The position numbers and the translations under genes were made by a program. From Lophius americanus (Eukaryota; Chordata; Actinopteri; Lophiiformes; Lophiidae), in assembly GCA_037951165.1 (NCBI GenBank), contig JBBDHG010000014.1:3683001-3747000 (forward strand): a DNA stretch of 64,000 bases, written 5' to 3'. The number at the start of each line of letters is the position of its first letter. Within the stretch, counting starts at the first letter, position 1. The notes beneath the pieces were generated by a model. It did not search any database, was not told the origin of the DNA, and saw only the letters and a list, made by a program, of their open reading frames with translations. Positions 11,691 to 23,300 of the stretch are shown here, one piece after another.

Positions 11691-14600
11691 ATTATAGACC
11701 AATTTCCAATTATATCTCGTTCATTCTTTGGGATTTTTAGGTGAGTTAACGTAAGTGTCATTATTTACAGAAATATAACATAGCTGCTTGTTAAACATGC
11801 ATGTTACTGAGTAGAAGGAATAATCTAAAGCCCTAGTAGCCGTCACATAGGTCACTTTTTCATTCCTCGTTAGATGATTGTCCTATTTGAAGTTCTAAAT
11901 ATTCGCTGTTGTTTGATATGAAGGCAAAGCTTCTGATCAATGCAGATGACAGATAAATTAGCATAAGGGAATGAATAATATGGTTACAGGCTACTGCTGG
12001 TGATGCCATGTATGTGTAATGTCACTCACTGTCACAATGGATGCTGATCTATGCAGACTGAGCTTGGAGTATAAACCTTTGCAAATGTCTGCCTCAACTC
12101 ATTGTTTTGGCAGCAAAGTTGCCTCTGGGATATGACTTATCCCACTAATTCCTTTGTTAAAGTCTGGAAAGCAGGGGAAGAGGAAAGCCACGACACGGCA
12201 CCACGTCAACCTCACAACTATCCACCAGAGTTCAACTCAAGCGACTGGGGACTTTGAAGGTAGCAGCTGGTGAGTTGATGTTGGGCCTCGCAAATTTTGC
12301 CCAGGAGCTTTGCATTCATTTAAATGATAGAGATTACTTTTAAGCACTACACACATTAATTCATGTTATGAGCCGAGAGATATATAGGCTCGAGGATATG
12401 GTTACCATAAATAGGCAAATATGATTTTCTGTGGTGAAATAAATGCATACGTCCACATAAACACACACAAAAGACAACAACATTGTGTCACTACTGCACT
12501 GTGATTTTAATTCTATATTCATAGTATATGTCAAATTTTATTTTCAATTCTTATATTATGCTGAGATTTTTTGTGAATGCATGCTCTGCACCAATATATC
12601 AGGTCAAATTCAGGTACGTATGACTTATGTGGCCGATTCTGAACTGTCTCAAGGATTCTCTTTATATGTCAAAAAGTATATATTTGCGTTCCCATGTGAT
12701 CAGGGTGGTTATTGTAGATTGTTCAACAGAATATATTTTCTCAACTTTTCTTCTCATGACAGTTTGAAGGACATTTATCTGACTTGTCCTCTTAGAAAAC
12801 TATGAACACAGTGAGTGAACCCTCCCCTAAACCAATCACCAAAATTCCCCGACCCCACAGCCAATGGCATGGAAAATTAACTTCATCCCACACCATTCTC
12901 CTTTCACTGTGTCACTTTGCAGGTCTCATTGTAATTCTTCCCCTGCTTGGTGGCCAAAGAGGTGCCGCTACTTCCCCGAGGAGCCTGCTGGCTCGCGGTC
13001 AGAGGGCCTTTGAGCTGCCAAGTCAACTGAGGCCGACGGTCCCCCTACTGTGTGTTCTTGCACAGAAACTGTTCAGATTCTGGCGCAGGCCCATTGATTT
13101 ACTGCCTTTGGCACTCTCGAAGGAGCTTGCATTCTGGCTGGGATATCATTTATTTGGGACGCATTTGGCAATGCCGACATCTTGGCGACTTTTGAAATGC
13201 ATCGTCCAGAGACAAAAATAAATGAATGGTATCAAAGACATGTCAACCATTATTCTTTTTGCGTGAAGGGATGGGAGGAAGGGACAGCACACTAAAGCAA
13301 TTATGTCCCTGTGCAACACAGCACCCTGTTCGGAACTGACAAAGCACAAAAGGCACAAGAAAGCTTGACATGGAAAAGACTGTTTTAACTGCGAATGCAT
13401 GCGAGATGTGAGTGTCAAAGTTATCCGACTGAGTAACGTCTGACATTTCATAATTCTCTGCCGATACTACATTAACAAATTTTTTAAGAAGTTTCTAAAC
13501 GAAAAAAATACATTCTGTCTGTCAAAAGTAAATGCTGCAACAGGTATTATATATATGTATATTGTGACAGGGTTTGTTACTTCACACTTTTTCTGCTGGA
13601 CACTGAACGGCTGCCCAGACATTGTGAAAAGTCTCTGTGCACAACTATTTCTCGGTAAAAAAATTCTTAATACTTATAGACAGGGGAAAAGTGAAGCTGT
13701 GGATGAGTGGCAGCATTTTGTTTTGCATTTGTCTCCAAATAGATGCACAGCTGTCATTCAAGGTCCCATTGAAGATTGCTATCAAATGTAATCACTTCAA
13801 AGCTTATTCCCATGAATGCCCGCTTACAGATACAGCTCTTTCAGGTGTCTGTCAAAGAGATGTTGCAGAGGGGCATGCAGCAAAATCTTCAAATATATGA
13901 ATTTAAATATAGAAGGGGCACGGACATTGTAATTCACATCAGGTGCTCCGCGAGCAACACAGTCATTTGGTTTCATTGTGTTTTCATCTCATTTAGGGTT
14001 ATTACTTTTCTTTAGAAAAGAAAGAGTAAAATGGATAAATCATTTGTTGAAGCTAAATCCAATTTCAGCTTAATACTTTGAACATTGTGTAAACAATGAA
14101 TTTTTTTTTATCAAGGTCCATCAAATAATCTATTAAAATATGACTTACCGAAGCAACATTTTTACTGTTTAACTTTTTTTCATATCTACCTTGATCAAAC
14201 AGTTGTTTTGTCGTTTCTCTATTTTTCTCTCTTCCTTCCCTCATCCGGCCATGTCGTTTCCATTTGATCAACAAATTGTCTCTGAAAAATCAATTGAATT
14301 TGACCCCGGTCTTCGTCTTTGCAATACTTGGAATCAATCAGCTCATGGCTTAGTATGGATTTGCAGTAGTACACCCTTCATTCCTCTTAAGAGCAATCAC
14401 GACTTTTCAATAACATACTGGGCTACAAACATGTCGGCATAGAGGTGTTACCATTTAAAAAAAACATCTGATTGTTCTTTCATCAAAGTGCTGCAGGAGA
14501 GTAAAATTTTTGTCGGAACTTGGGCACCATATAAACACATTGTTGACACACGTGTGTGAAATACCTGATAACTTTGAAAATTAAATGGTAGATTTTTGTT

Positions 14601-15332
14601 TCTTACTGTCTATTGCTGTGAAAAAGAATTGGACTATATTTACATGTATCCTACATATTATATCCAAAGTGTTGGAAAATGGATTTAACTTAAAAAGAAA
14701 GAGTTAAAATCCGAGTAAACAATAAATGCAACGTTTTAATTAAAACCACATTAAAAAGGCAAAACGTTGATCAAATGCCTTAATATTTTTGCAAAATTGA
14801 ATTCCAATTTAGTAGTAACTTTTTTGTCTGCCATACTCCCATTTTTCCCAATTTCTTTACAATAGTGAGCCATGAACACTGCCCATATTGAAGTGAAATA
14901 GGTGTATTCTTTGGCTCTGAAAGCCCATGAAGGAAACTGTTTTGGTCTTCCACTTATGGGAGGGTTCACTGCTATAGATGATGTATCTCTCTGTGGACCT
15001 TTGCAGTCCCAGAGCCTAGAAATATAAGTGGAATTCTGAACAGACTGGTGAATTTCACACACAATCTTTCTATTCTCTCCTGACATTTATTTTTATTTAC
15101 CATAAGAATGTATTCTTTACTATCTGGATTTAGTTATACGCAGTGCAACATTTCTCTGCATCTGACCCTTCCTTGAGGGAGAAATGTGCAATTTGTGTGA
15201 GCAACAAGCCAACTTCCTGCTCCTGAAAATTAATATTACAGTGATGCTTTGATTAAACTGGCTTCTTAGTAATCAGGCCTGACTCTGACCAGCAGTGTAT
15301 TCCAAGAAGTGGGTTTAACAAACTCTGAGTTA
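11691..15332. other. unassigned sequence, no gene recognised
   Basis: Mostly unique AT-rich sequence. The interval 12100-13230 is less AT-rich and contains a 139-codon open frame (12802-13221) with no recognisable domain, no splice context that I can defend, and no repeat signature. It could be conserved non-coding sequence. A short TA run lies near 13549-13560. Confidence 0.35.
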
Positions 15333-15444
15333 GTGACTGTGAATGAATGGGTGAATGCTGACTCACATTGTAAAAGTGCTTTGAGTAGTCAAGTAGACTA
15401 GAAAAGCACTGTATAAGTACAGTCCATTTACCATTACCATTTAA
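15333..15444 (+). repeat. SINE-like repeat tail fragment
   Basis: It is the 3' body of the 11.3-kb family: 'gaatgaatgggtgaatgctg', then 'ttgtaaaagtgctttgagta', 'gtcaagtagactagaaaagc' and a terminal 'agtccatttaccattacc'. This is the least diverged tail copy in the window and ends in the family's characteristic 'catttaccatt' repeat. Confidence 0.65.
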
Positions 15445-16162
15445 ATATAGATACACAATTCTGCTATTCACATTCATTTCCTCATTTGATATCATCAAAG
15501 CTGATATTGTTTTTGTATTGTATTTTGTTTTTTTAATAAAAGAGCAGATTTTTTGGGGTACTAGTTCTGAATTTGACTGTGATTAAGTTCAATCACACAA
15601 AGTAGTGCAAATCTGCCTCTCTTATTTCCTGCAGATATCAAATACAACACATTCTTCAAATGTCACAAACATAAGACATATAGAGATTGCATGCGGATCT
15701 ACATTACTCACATTTGAAAGCAGAAAGCCTCATGATTATATCTGTGTAAATACATTTTTTTTTTTTGACAGGTCTAGATAAAACACAGAAGGATAAAATA
15801 AAATACTTTTTATAAATGTTATCCCGGACCTTGCTGAGACTGCACCGACAAATGCTATTGGCAAATTGTTCTCAATAGCAATAGTAACAAGCAAATGCTT
15901 CAAGTTTTATCATACTACCTTGGTGGATGAGGCTGATAAGACTTGCAATTAGCAAATTAGGATTAAGGGACCCCCATTAATTTTGCATGTATTAGAGAGA
16001 AATTAATCGTCCGATGAAGCTGTTCAATGAAAAGTTAAGTGAATAGGATAGTTAATCCAGTTGCATTTCACTCAAAACTACATCCTTTGCCTGCTAGCCA
16101 CAAAATTAGAACCGCTTATAGGCTGATCGGAAAATAATGCAGTTTATTAAACTATATCTGCA
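15445..16162. other. unassigned non-coding sequence
   Basis: AT-rich sequence with a 10-T run near 15757-15766. No gene or repeat recognised. Confidence 0.4.
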
Positions 16163-16765
16163 AACAAATGGGGATATTATGGAATCATTGTCACCACAAC
16201 CTCCACCGCAGAGCCTTATAGTTAATGTGTGAATTTAAAAGTTATTTGTCAATCATTTTATAATTTATTCCACCACAGCCCTTCGTGTGAGTAATAACCG
16301 GATTGATTTTGGGAAAAGTCAGTTGTCCGACAGCTTTCTCTCCAAAAGGCAATAATTTCTTCACCATTAGTCGAATTTGTTCCAAATTTGGTGTACATGA
16401 ATCGACTCGAGAAGCTCTATCTTGCAAATATCATATTTTACTGTAGTAATTCATATTTTAATCATTAAGGGGAGCATTTTTACCTCCCTAATTCTTGGTC
16501 CAATTAATTCCAAATAGGTGCCTATTGAATCAGGATATCTATCCAAGATAATGTTTTGTCTAATTATTATTTTTTGATCAATTGTGGGAGCTTTTTTTTA
16601 CAAAATCAGTTTTTCGTCCAAAACTTCCTTACCATATACGGTGTCCAAATATGGTGAATATGACTTGACTAAAAGAGATCTATCTTGCATAGGCCTACAT
16701 CATATGTTGCTTTAGTAGATAGTATTTTAATCACTAGCGGGAGCTTTCCTTTTTGATGAAACACT
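16163..16765 (+). repeat. terminal-inverted-repeat family, copy A
   Basis: It begins near 'ggggatattatggaatcatt', the head shared with copies C (36.0 kb) and D (36.9 kb). The body shows the family's internal tandem sub-repeats: a block with 'gtccaaatttggtg.a.atgaatcgactc', 'gatctatcttgca' and 'aatcactag.gggagc' occurs at about 16360-16480 and again, diverged, at about 16610-16750. The left terminal 'tatatcccca' is not preserved. No transposase is present, so it is non-autonomous. Confidence 0.6.
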
Positions 16766-19700
16766 GCAATATGACTGCCATGGTACGACAAATTACCAAA
16801 GATATTTCATTAATATCTGTTGTAGGTTTTTTTTTTTCTAATGCTCCTACAAGACAATTTATCAATTTATTGATACTGACACAACAGTACTAAAAGTGTA
16901 TGGGTCAAAATAATGTTAGATTGGCAATACTTTCCAGTGATACAAGCGACATTACAAAGCTAAGCGTCTCACATCAGCTCCTCAGAGAAAAGATAGCCAA
17001 ACTTAACAGTTTAACACCAGTGTCTTCAACCTTTGTGTGCATTTGTCAATATTCAATCAAACCTCTAATCACTGGTCATATCAGCAGTAAATACTGTCAC
17101 ATACCCTTTCATGGCCGTTTGGAGTATATCATTCTTTTCTAATTTTAAATATACATGAACCATATTTCCAATATGTTGATGTGACTTGAAATTTAATATG
17201 GGGATCTCCTTATGGCACTTGACATTCTGTCTGCTAAGCAACAACTTGGAATTGTTGCTCTGCAGACTGAATTCAGAGAATGACTGTCATTCCCTGAAAC
17301 CAATTTTGAAGGTAACTGGTACTTCAGAGATAATACTTCCCTAGAAAAAGAGGAACCTATAACCTGTGGGTACAATAATTTTGGTCAAATTGTTGTTATG
17401 CACAGTACAGGAATGAGGTGACATTTTTAGCAGTACTGGAACATGCATATGTATGTATACTGGCAAAGAGGGTAAATCTTTCTGACGGACTTCAGTAAAC
17501 AAGTCATTGGCTCACAGCATTGACTTGCTTCTCCTCTAAAGGACGCAGCAGCTGTGGCACTAACTGATGCATCTACACCAAGACGCCTACCGCTCTTGTC
17601 AATGATGACATGTCGATGTTACACTCCACGTATCATTGTCACATAATGTGTTGCTGCCGGTGACAGGCTGAAGACCAGAGTTTCCCTGAAACCCTTGATT
17701 GAGCTCAGCCGAGCTGACTGGGTTACCAGAGAACCAGATTGTGGGTTGTTTGTTTAAAGTCATTGCTATTCCATTCTAACATTTGCTGTTACTGCAACCA
17801 CTGAGGAACCCATATCGGACACAAACACATCAATGACAACTAATAATTTCAAATTTCATATAACATGCACCTGGTTTCTTCATCAGTTTTAATGTAAGTT
17901 TGTTCTATTTGAAGCAAACATGTAAATTTGTATATTGAACATGTTACATCTAAAGTTGTTTTCACAAATGTATTTTAAAGCATCTGGAAAAGATGTGACT
18001 GTGAGCAAATAGTGACATTACATTTTCAAAACTTATATATCAAATTTCTATGCAAGCAGATATATTTTAACTAGTGGTTTTAATGTATATGCAGTACATT
18101 TGGATAGAGTGAGCAACCAGCTAGCTTAGCAAAAAGACTTAACACTAACCTATATAGTATTGTAAAAACGCCATCATGTCAAGTTCACTCTTTGGTTTTA
18201 AAACAGCATAAACAAGTAAGACATTTAAGTTTCTGAGCTTTAGAAGTGCTGCTAGATTAACCTTGTTTCTTTATACATAAATGTGATGATGTTCTCCCCT
18301 GTTTGGAATTTTTGTTCAAAGCAATGATAAACAGCCGCTGGCTCTGACTTCATATTTAGAGCACTTAAGTGGGCATGCTGTTGATGTTGTCATTTAGCTC
18401 TCAGCAGGACAGCCAATAACCATGTTTCACATAAATGTACTGTATTCCTTTCAAAATTAATCTATTACTATTATTTTTTAGTATAACAAAAGGCCATATT
18501 GTGTCGAGCTTTCAAATACTGTGAAACAGATGTTGGTCGGAGCGGGTCGGACATTAATTAGACCATGAGATTTTATAATATCATTCAGCAAAACAAACAG
18601 CAATTGTTGAAGGGAAATAAAATCACTCTGCCCACAAAAGTTTGTCAAGATCATGGCAACGCAAGCGCTGAACATCAGCCTGATCCCAGGTGCTTTAGTC
18701 GGATTAGTGCCTGGTTTGAGGTCATATATGATGCCTTATTAGCCCATGAAAGAACAGGACAGAGTGCCACACCATTGTTCTCCACACTGAGATGAAAGGC
18801 TAGCTGGCTAATGAACATCTGCCGGCCAGCATAAGGACCCCGGCAGACACTCAAAACCTTGAATTGACCATTGCTGAGAGCAGCTGCTCTGATCAGAAAG
18901 ATTTTGATGTAAATTTAGTCTGAGGGAGTACCATGAAGCTGCTGTAATAGCCAAGGACCAAGATTAGAGGGAAGGAATACTGTGCTCATCGTATGTGTGT
19001 CTGAAATGCCAAAGCTCTTTAAGTAAGACTGTGTCAGATATCAGAGCAGTGTTCTCTTCTCCTGTTTGCCAACATCAGGATAATAAAATAAGAATGATAT
19101 AGATTTAAAAGCTATATTCACTGTGATCTTTTCAGGATAAAATTTATGTATTTTATCTGATTAAAGCGGTGGTTCCTGAATTTGTACAGTTTCTTACAGA
19201 GAGGGGTCTTTTAGAAATAGTCCATTTTTACAAACATTGGGAAGAGAGCCTCCATTTTGACACATTCCTGCTGAATGTAAAATGCTAGATGGTTATGTCC
19301 TAAAAAAAAAAAATCTACAGTCAAAGTGGAAACCCCTGAAAACCATTGAAAAATGATCGGATAGCTTGCACATTTTTCGTGTGATAATGCTTCATATTAG
19401 TTATTCTTAATGGTTTTCTTGTGGACAATAACAATACGCACAGCACATACAGTATTTCTCTGGATACATTTTTTCCCAGAAAAACTTTTTGGTTTCAGAG
19501 GCTCTAGCTCAAACACACATTCATCAGATTTTGATTCAATTTTCAACTAAATGTTTCTCTTTAAATACAAATAAATCCAAGATCCAAATTTGGCAGACAA
19601 TTTTTTTCACCTAAGACCCCAAACACCACAGCAAAAAATAAGCAGATTTTGAAAATGTTATCTTAAAGTAAGTATTAAATATATGTTGCTATCTACAAGT

Positions 19701-20887
19701 GGTTGTAAAAATAAGAAAAATGGTTAACAAGAAAACCCAAAAACTCCTTTCTGTCATGTTAAGTGCAACTTGTTAGAGGCATCATTAAGTTATTCTCCAC
19801 ATGAGTCTGAAGTCATTTACATAATGCAATAAGTCTAAACCCTAAAGTGCAATTACAGTGCTCATACCACCATGCATTAGGAAATGATTCCCCTAACTAC
19901 AGTGTCAGAACGCATCAAGGAACATATCAGAGCAGGATCTGAATGCGGCAAAGGCTACAGTGCAGTGTTAATTAGGTTAGTGATACTTTCCGCTGCACAA
20001 TTACTCTGTCAGAGTGGATCATCTTTCATTTTCTCTGGCCACCTCGTTCCCCCTTGCAACCTTATTTCCGAGAATTTCCTTCAGTTCTGTTAATATTCCT
20101 GTAAGGTAGCTGGGAGGTTAAAGGCCTTCAACAGTACACACGACACAATAAGACAAAAATGAAGAGACAAAAATCAATTCTTTAGCAGTTTGCATTGGTA
20201 GGAAAACAGGCAGATGGTTGCTTTAGGGCCAGCTCTTAGAAGCTGGTATAAACAGTGCTAGAAAGCGTCAGATCTCTCACGTCTTGGACACAAGCAAACA
20301 GAGGCTTAGCCCGGGAGACACAGCGGGGCTTTGAGGTAATTATAACAGATACCCTGCTTACAATTGAAGGGGGGTATTGCATTTTGGGAGAAACCCTAAA
20401 GGATTAAAAAGACAGTCAGAATAGCAGAGTCACACTGTCTGAAGTACTCAGGTTTGAAGATAAAACTCAAGGTGGTGAAGCAGATCAGCTGCATTCATAC
20501 ACTCTTTGAGTGTGTGCATGAGGCCGGGGAGTTCTTTGTATTATTGGACAGGGAGCTTGTTCAAGACACTGAGTTTATAGCTAGCACTCAGAGCTTGTCT
20601 CCCTGCAGTTTTGTGACACGCTGTCTTCAGCCTTGCCGAATCACCATGGACCATAGTCCGTTGCTTGTCCATTAGCTATGACCTGCTCTGCCAAACCATA
20701 ACTCTCCTGTGGGATGGACCCTGTCAGTTACATTAGAGTAAAAGGGCTCCCCCATACCGAAATATTTTAGTTTTCTACCGCAGTTTTCTAAGGTTTTGTC
20801 AGATTTGCTGCAAAAATTATGTTGATGTTGAGGATATTGGAAAGATGGGTGGATCCTTTAAGTATAGCTGTAGTAATTTCTGTTGCT
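16766..20887. other. unassigned sequence, no gene recognised
   Basis: Long unique AT-rich stretch. The intervals about 18540-18800 and 20180-20420 are less AT-rich and orderly and could be conserved non-coding elements, which I cannot test here. Open frames up to 80 codons have no recognisable domains. Confidence 0.35.
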
Positions 20888-22610
20888 TTAATAATAATAA
20901 TAATACATTTAATTTATAATGCACTTTACATTTGGATCAAATCTCAAAGTGCTACAAAGCAAAAGCAGATAAAAGCATCAATAAAAAATAAAATAATAAC
21001 TATATAAAAACATGACCAAAAGCATTAATGCTAATTACAGTTATAGGTTCTGCTAAAAAGGAAAGTTTTAAGTCCTTTTTTAAATGTGTCTGTCATCTGT
21101 GGAGCCCTGAGATGGTCAGGGAGTGCATTCCGCAGTTTAGGGGCAGCAGAACAGAAGGCCCGATCACCCATGGTGCTGAGCTTAGTCCGGGGAAGGAGGA
21201 GGCGGTATGACTGGGTAGAACGGAGGGATCGTGTCGAGGTCAATGGGGTGAGTAGTTCTTTCAGGTAGGGGGGTGCGTTACCATGGATGCACTGGTGAGT
21301 GAGGAGAGAGATCTTATAATCAATCCTGGTGGAGATGGGAAGCCAATGAAGGGAATGAAGAACAGGGGTGATGTGTTCGTGTTTACGAACTCTCATCAGG
21401 ATCCTTGCAGCACTGTTTTGAACATACTGCCGTCTTTGAAGACTTTTATCAGGGATCCCGATGAGAAGTGAGTTACAGTAATCCTGTCGGGAGGAGACGA
21501 ACGCGTGGACCAGCTTTTCAGCATCACTCAAGGTTAGTGAAGAACGGAGTTTCGAAATATTTCTAAGATGGTGAAAGGACATCTTGCAGATGTGTTTGAT
21601 GTGGGATTCAAAAGTGAGTTGAAGGTCAAATCTTACACCAAGGTTGGTGACTGATGAAGAGAGGGGAATGTCGTGACCAGAGAAGGTAATACTGGTTATG
21701 GAGGAAGACTGGGTCTGATGAGGGGTGCCAATTAAAATAGCTTCGGTTTTGGAGCTGTTCAACTGGAGAAAGTTGTTTTTCATCCACACCTTTACCTCCT
21801 CCAGACAAGCGTGGAGAGTTGACAGGGGAGATGATGATGACGATGAGGATGGAGAGGAGGAGGAACATGTGTCAGTTTTTATGTAGATTTGCATGTCATC
21901 AGCGTAACAATGGAATGAGAGTCCATATCGACTGATGACACGGCCAAGAGGGAGCATGTATAGTATGAAGAGAATGGGGCCAAGGACTGATCCCTGGGGG
22001 ACTCCACAGGTGACGGTGTGTGTCCGGGACTTTGAACTTCCAAGGGAAACGTATTCTGTTCTGTCAGTGAAGTAGGACTGAAACCAATTTAGGGCGGTGG
22101 CAGTGAGTCCAGTGGTGTGATTTAGGCGGTGTAGGAGTATTCCATGGTCAACTGTGTGTTAGCCGTTAGCTTTGGACGAAACGCACAGAGGACGTTAGTA
22201 GCCGTTATTTTCATGGAAATGATGCTGAGAAAAAAGCTATCAAACACAGAAAATGATCAACAGCGGCTATTGGTGAAAGTGTCACGGGGGCAGTGATGAA
22301 CAAGACGGATAAACAAACTGATATCAACGATGAGCAAACAGAAACGGACATAAACGATGAAATAAACAGATACAGAAGTCTCCGGGTGATGCTACACTTG
22401 CAGCAACAGGTAGGCAGACCATCACCAGACTCGGTAGAATACTTACAAATACAAATACAGAAAAACAGATACAAATACGGATATATATCCAAAAGGTTTG
22501 CCGGGGACCAACAAAAAAAGGTATACTTGTCCGTTAATAGTATTGCAGGCTGTAGAACTCTGATGGAAAAGCGGCGAACAGACAACGTGTCTCTTCCCCA
22601 CCTCCTCCCC
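20888..22610 (-). mobile_element. internally deleted L2-like LINE
   Basis: Minus-strand copy of the L2-like LINE that also occupies 41.2-45.0 kb. From its 5' end it has the 5' region (about 22610-22160), which aligns with about 41185-41595 of the other copy. It then jumps, near 22155-22162, straight into the RT core at the position equivalent to 43720. About 2.0-2.1 kb covering the ORF2 start, the endonuclease and the RT N-terminal part are missing. The 3' half runs cleanly to an AAT-type tail at about 20888-20905. The retained coding part is still open, so the copy looks fairly young. Confidence 0.88.
21031..22153 (-). pseudogene. L2 LINE ORF2, RT core to C-terminus
   Basis: An uninterrupted reading frame of about 370 codons from the deletion junction to the natural stop. 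It starts at the DHGILL segment just after the first catalytic Asp of RT motif A, so that Asp's context is lost. It keeps the GVPQGSVLGPILF motif, the CYADD catalytic box (followed by MQIYIKT), the ITSITFSGHDIPLSSSV-NLGV palm/thumb segment and the long C-terminal domain with SLHWLPISTRIDYKI and TMGDRAFCSAAP. A serine run (around residues 33-44 of the 308-residue Met-started part) reflects a TCC/TCA repeat. There is no endonuclease and only part of the RT, so it cannot act alone. A stop lies immediately upstream of the junction. Confidence 0.85.
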
Positions 22611-22632
22611 CTCTTTCACTCACTCTCTCTTA

Positions 22633-22870
22633 AGCCGGGCATACACTGTAGATTTTTGCCTGAGTATGGCCTGATAATGAGTCTCAGGATCATCTCGCTG
22701 ACCATCCAGACTCTTCCAGCCTTGTTTGTCGTGCAGTACACCACAAACGAGGGCGATCAGATGGTTTTCTGACGTGTCAGAAATTCTGGTCGGTGCAGTC
22801 AAGCATTCACACAGTTGAAGCAGGGTCTCGACTCGATTGACATTGGCGCAGTCTTTTTTCACTGCGCCTG
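22633..22870. repeat. unclassified interspersed repeat next to L2 5' end
   Basis: It starts with 'gccgggcatacactgtagat', which resembles the terminal sequence of fish MITE-like repeats of the 'catacactgt...gattttt' type. It abuts the L2 5' end. I cannot place its right end or class, and there is no coding capacity. Confidence 0.35.
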
Positions 22871-23180
22871 TTCGAAGTGGCTAATGAGCGTCTGAGTTAT
22901 CATGGCAAAATAACGCATCATGTTGATATTAAATAGATCTTTATGAAGTAGAAAGTACAGTTTTTGGCTTTTAGCAGCTGAACAGCAAGGAGGGATATTC
23001 TTTCTAATATCAAGGCGTATATAAATAAAATTGATTTTTATTAGAAATAAATTTGGGATGATGTAATTCATTAAATAAAAAAAATATGAACTGCAGATCA
23101 TTAACCCAGTCACACGTAATAAACATTTGCTCTTTTCTCTACGTCATAACATGATCGTATTACTCATCACTGTGTTACAC
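22871..23180. other. unassigned AT-rich sequence
   Basis: Nothing recognised. Confidence 0.4.
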
Positions 23181-23300
23181 TACGGCTGTGGCTCAGTGGG
23201 TAGAGCTCAGATGGCCGTCTCCCGCTCGGTTCAAATCCCACCAGGGTCTACTTGTCGTAGGGTCCTTGAGCAAGACCCTGAAACCCTAGCTCAATTCTTT
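23181..23300 (+). repeat. SINE-like head with intact A and B boxes
   Basis: The A box tggctcagtggg (23189-23200) and B box ggttcaaatcc (23228-23238) both match the pol III type 2 consensus almost perfectly at tRNA-like spacing. They are followed by 'agggtccttgagcaagaccctgaaac', the body of the SINE-like family. The copy ends soon after. The cloverleaf does not fold as a tRNA by eye, so I do not call a tRNA gene. Confidence 0.65.

Noticed and set aside
12802..13221. 139-codon open frame that might be a host exon
   Set aside because: No domain, no convincing splice sites and no partner exon could be found; retained only as unassigned sequence.
23181..23300. Possible tRNA gene
   Set aside because: The A and B boxes are good, but the acceptor stem does not pair by eye and a SINE-like body follows.
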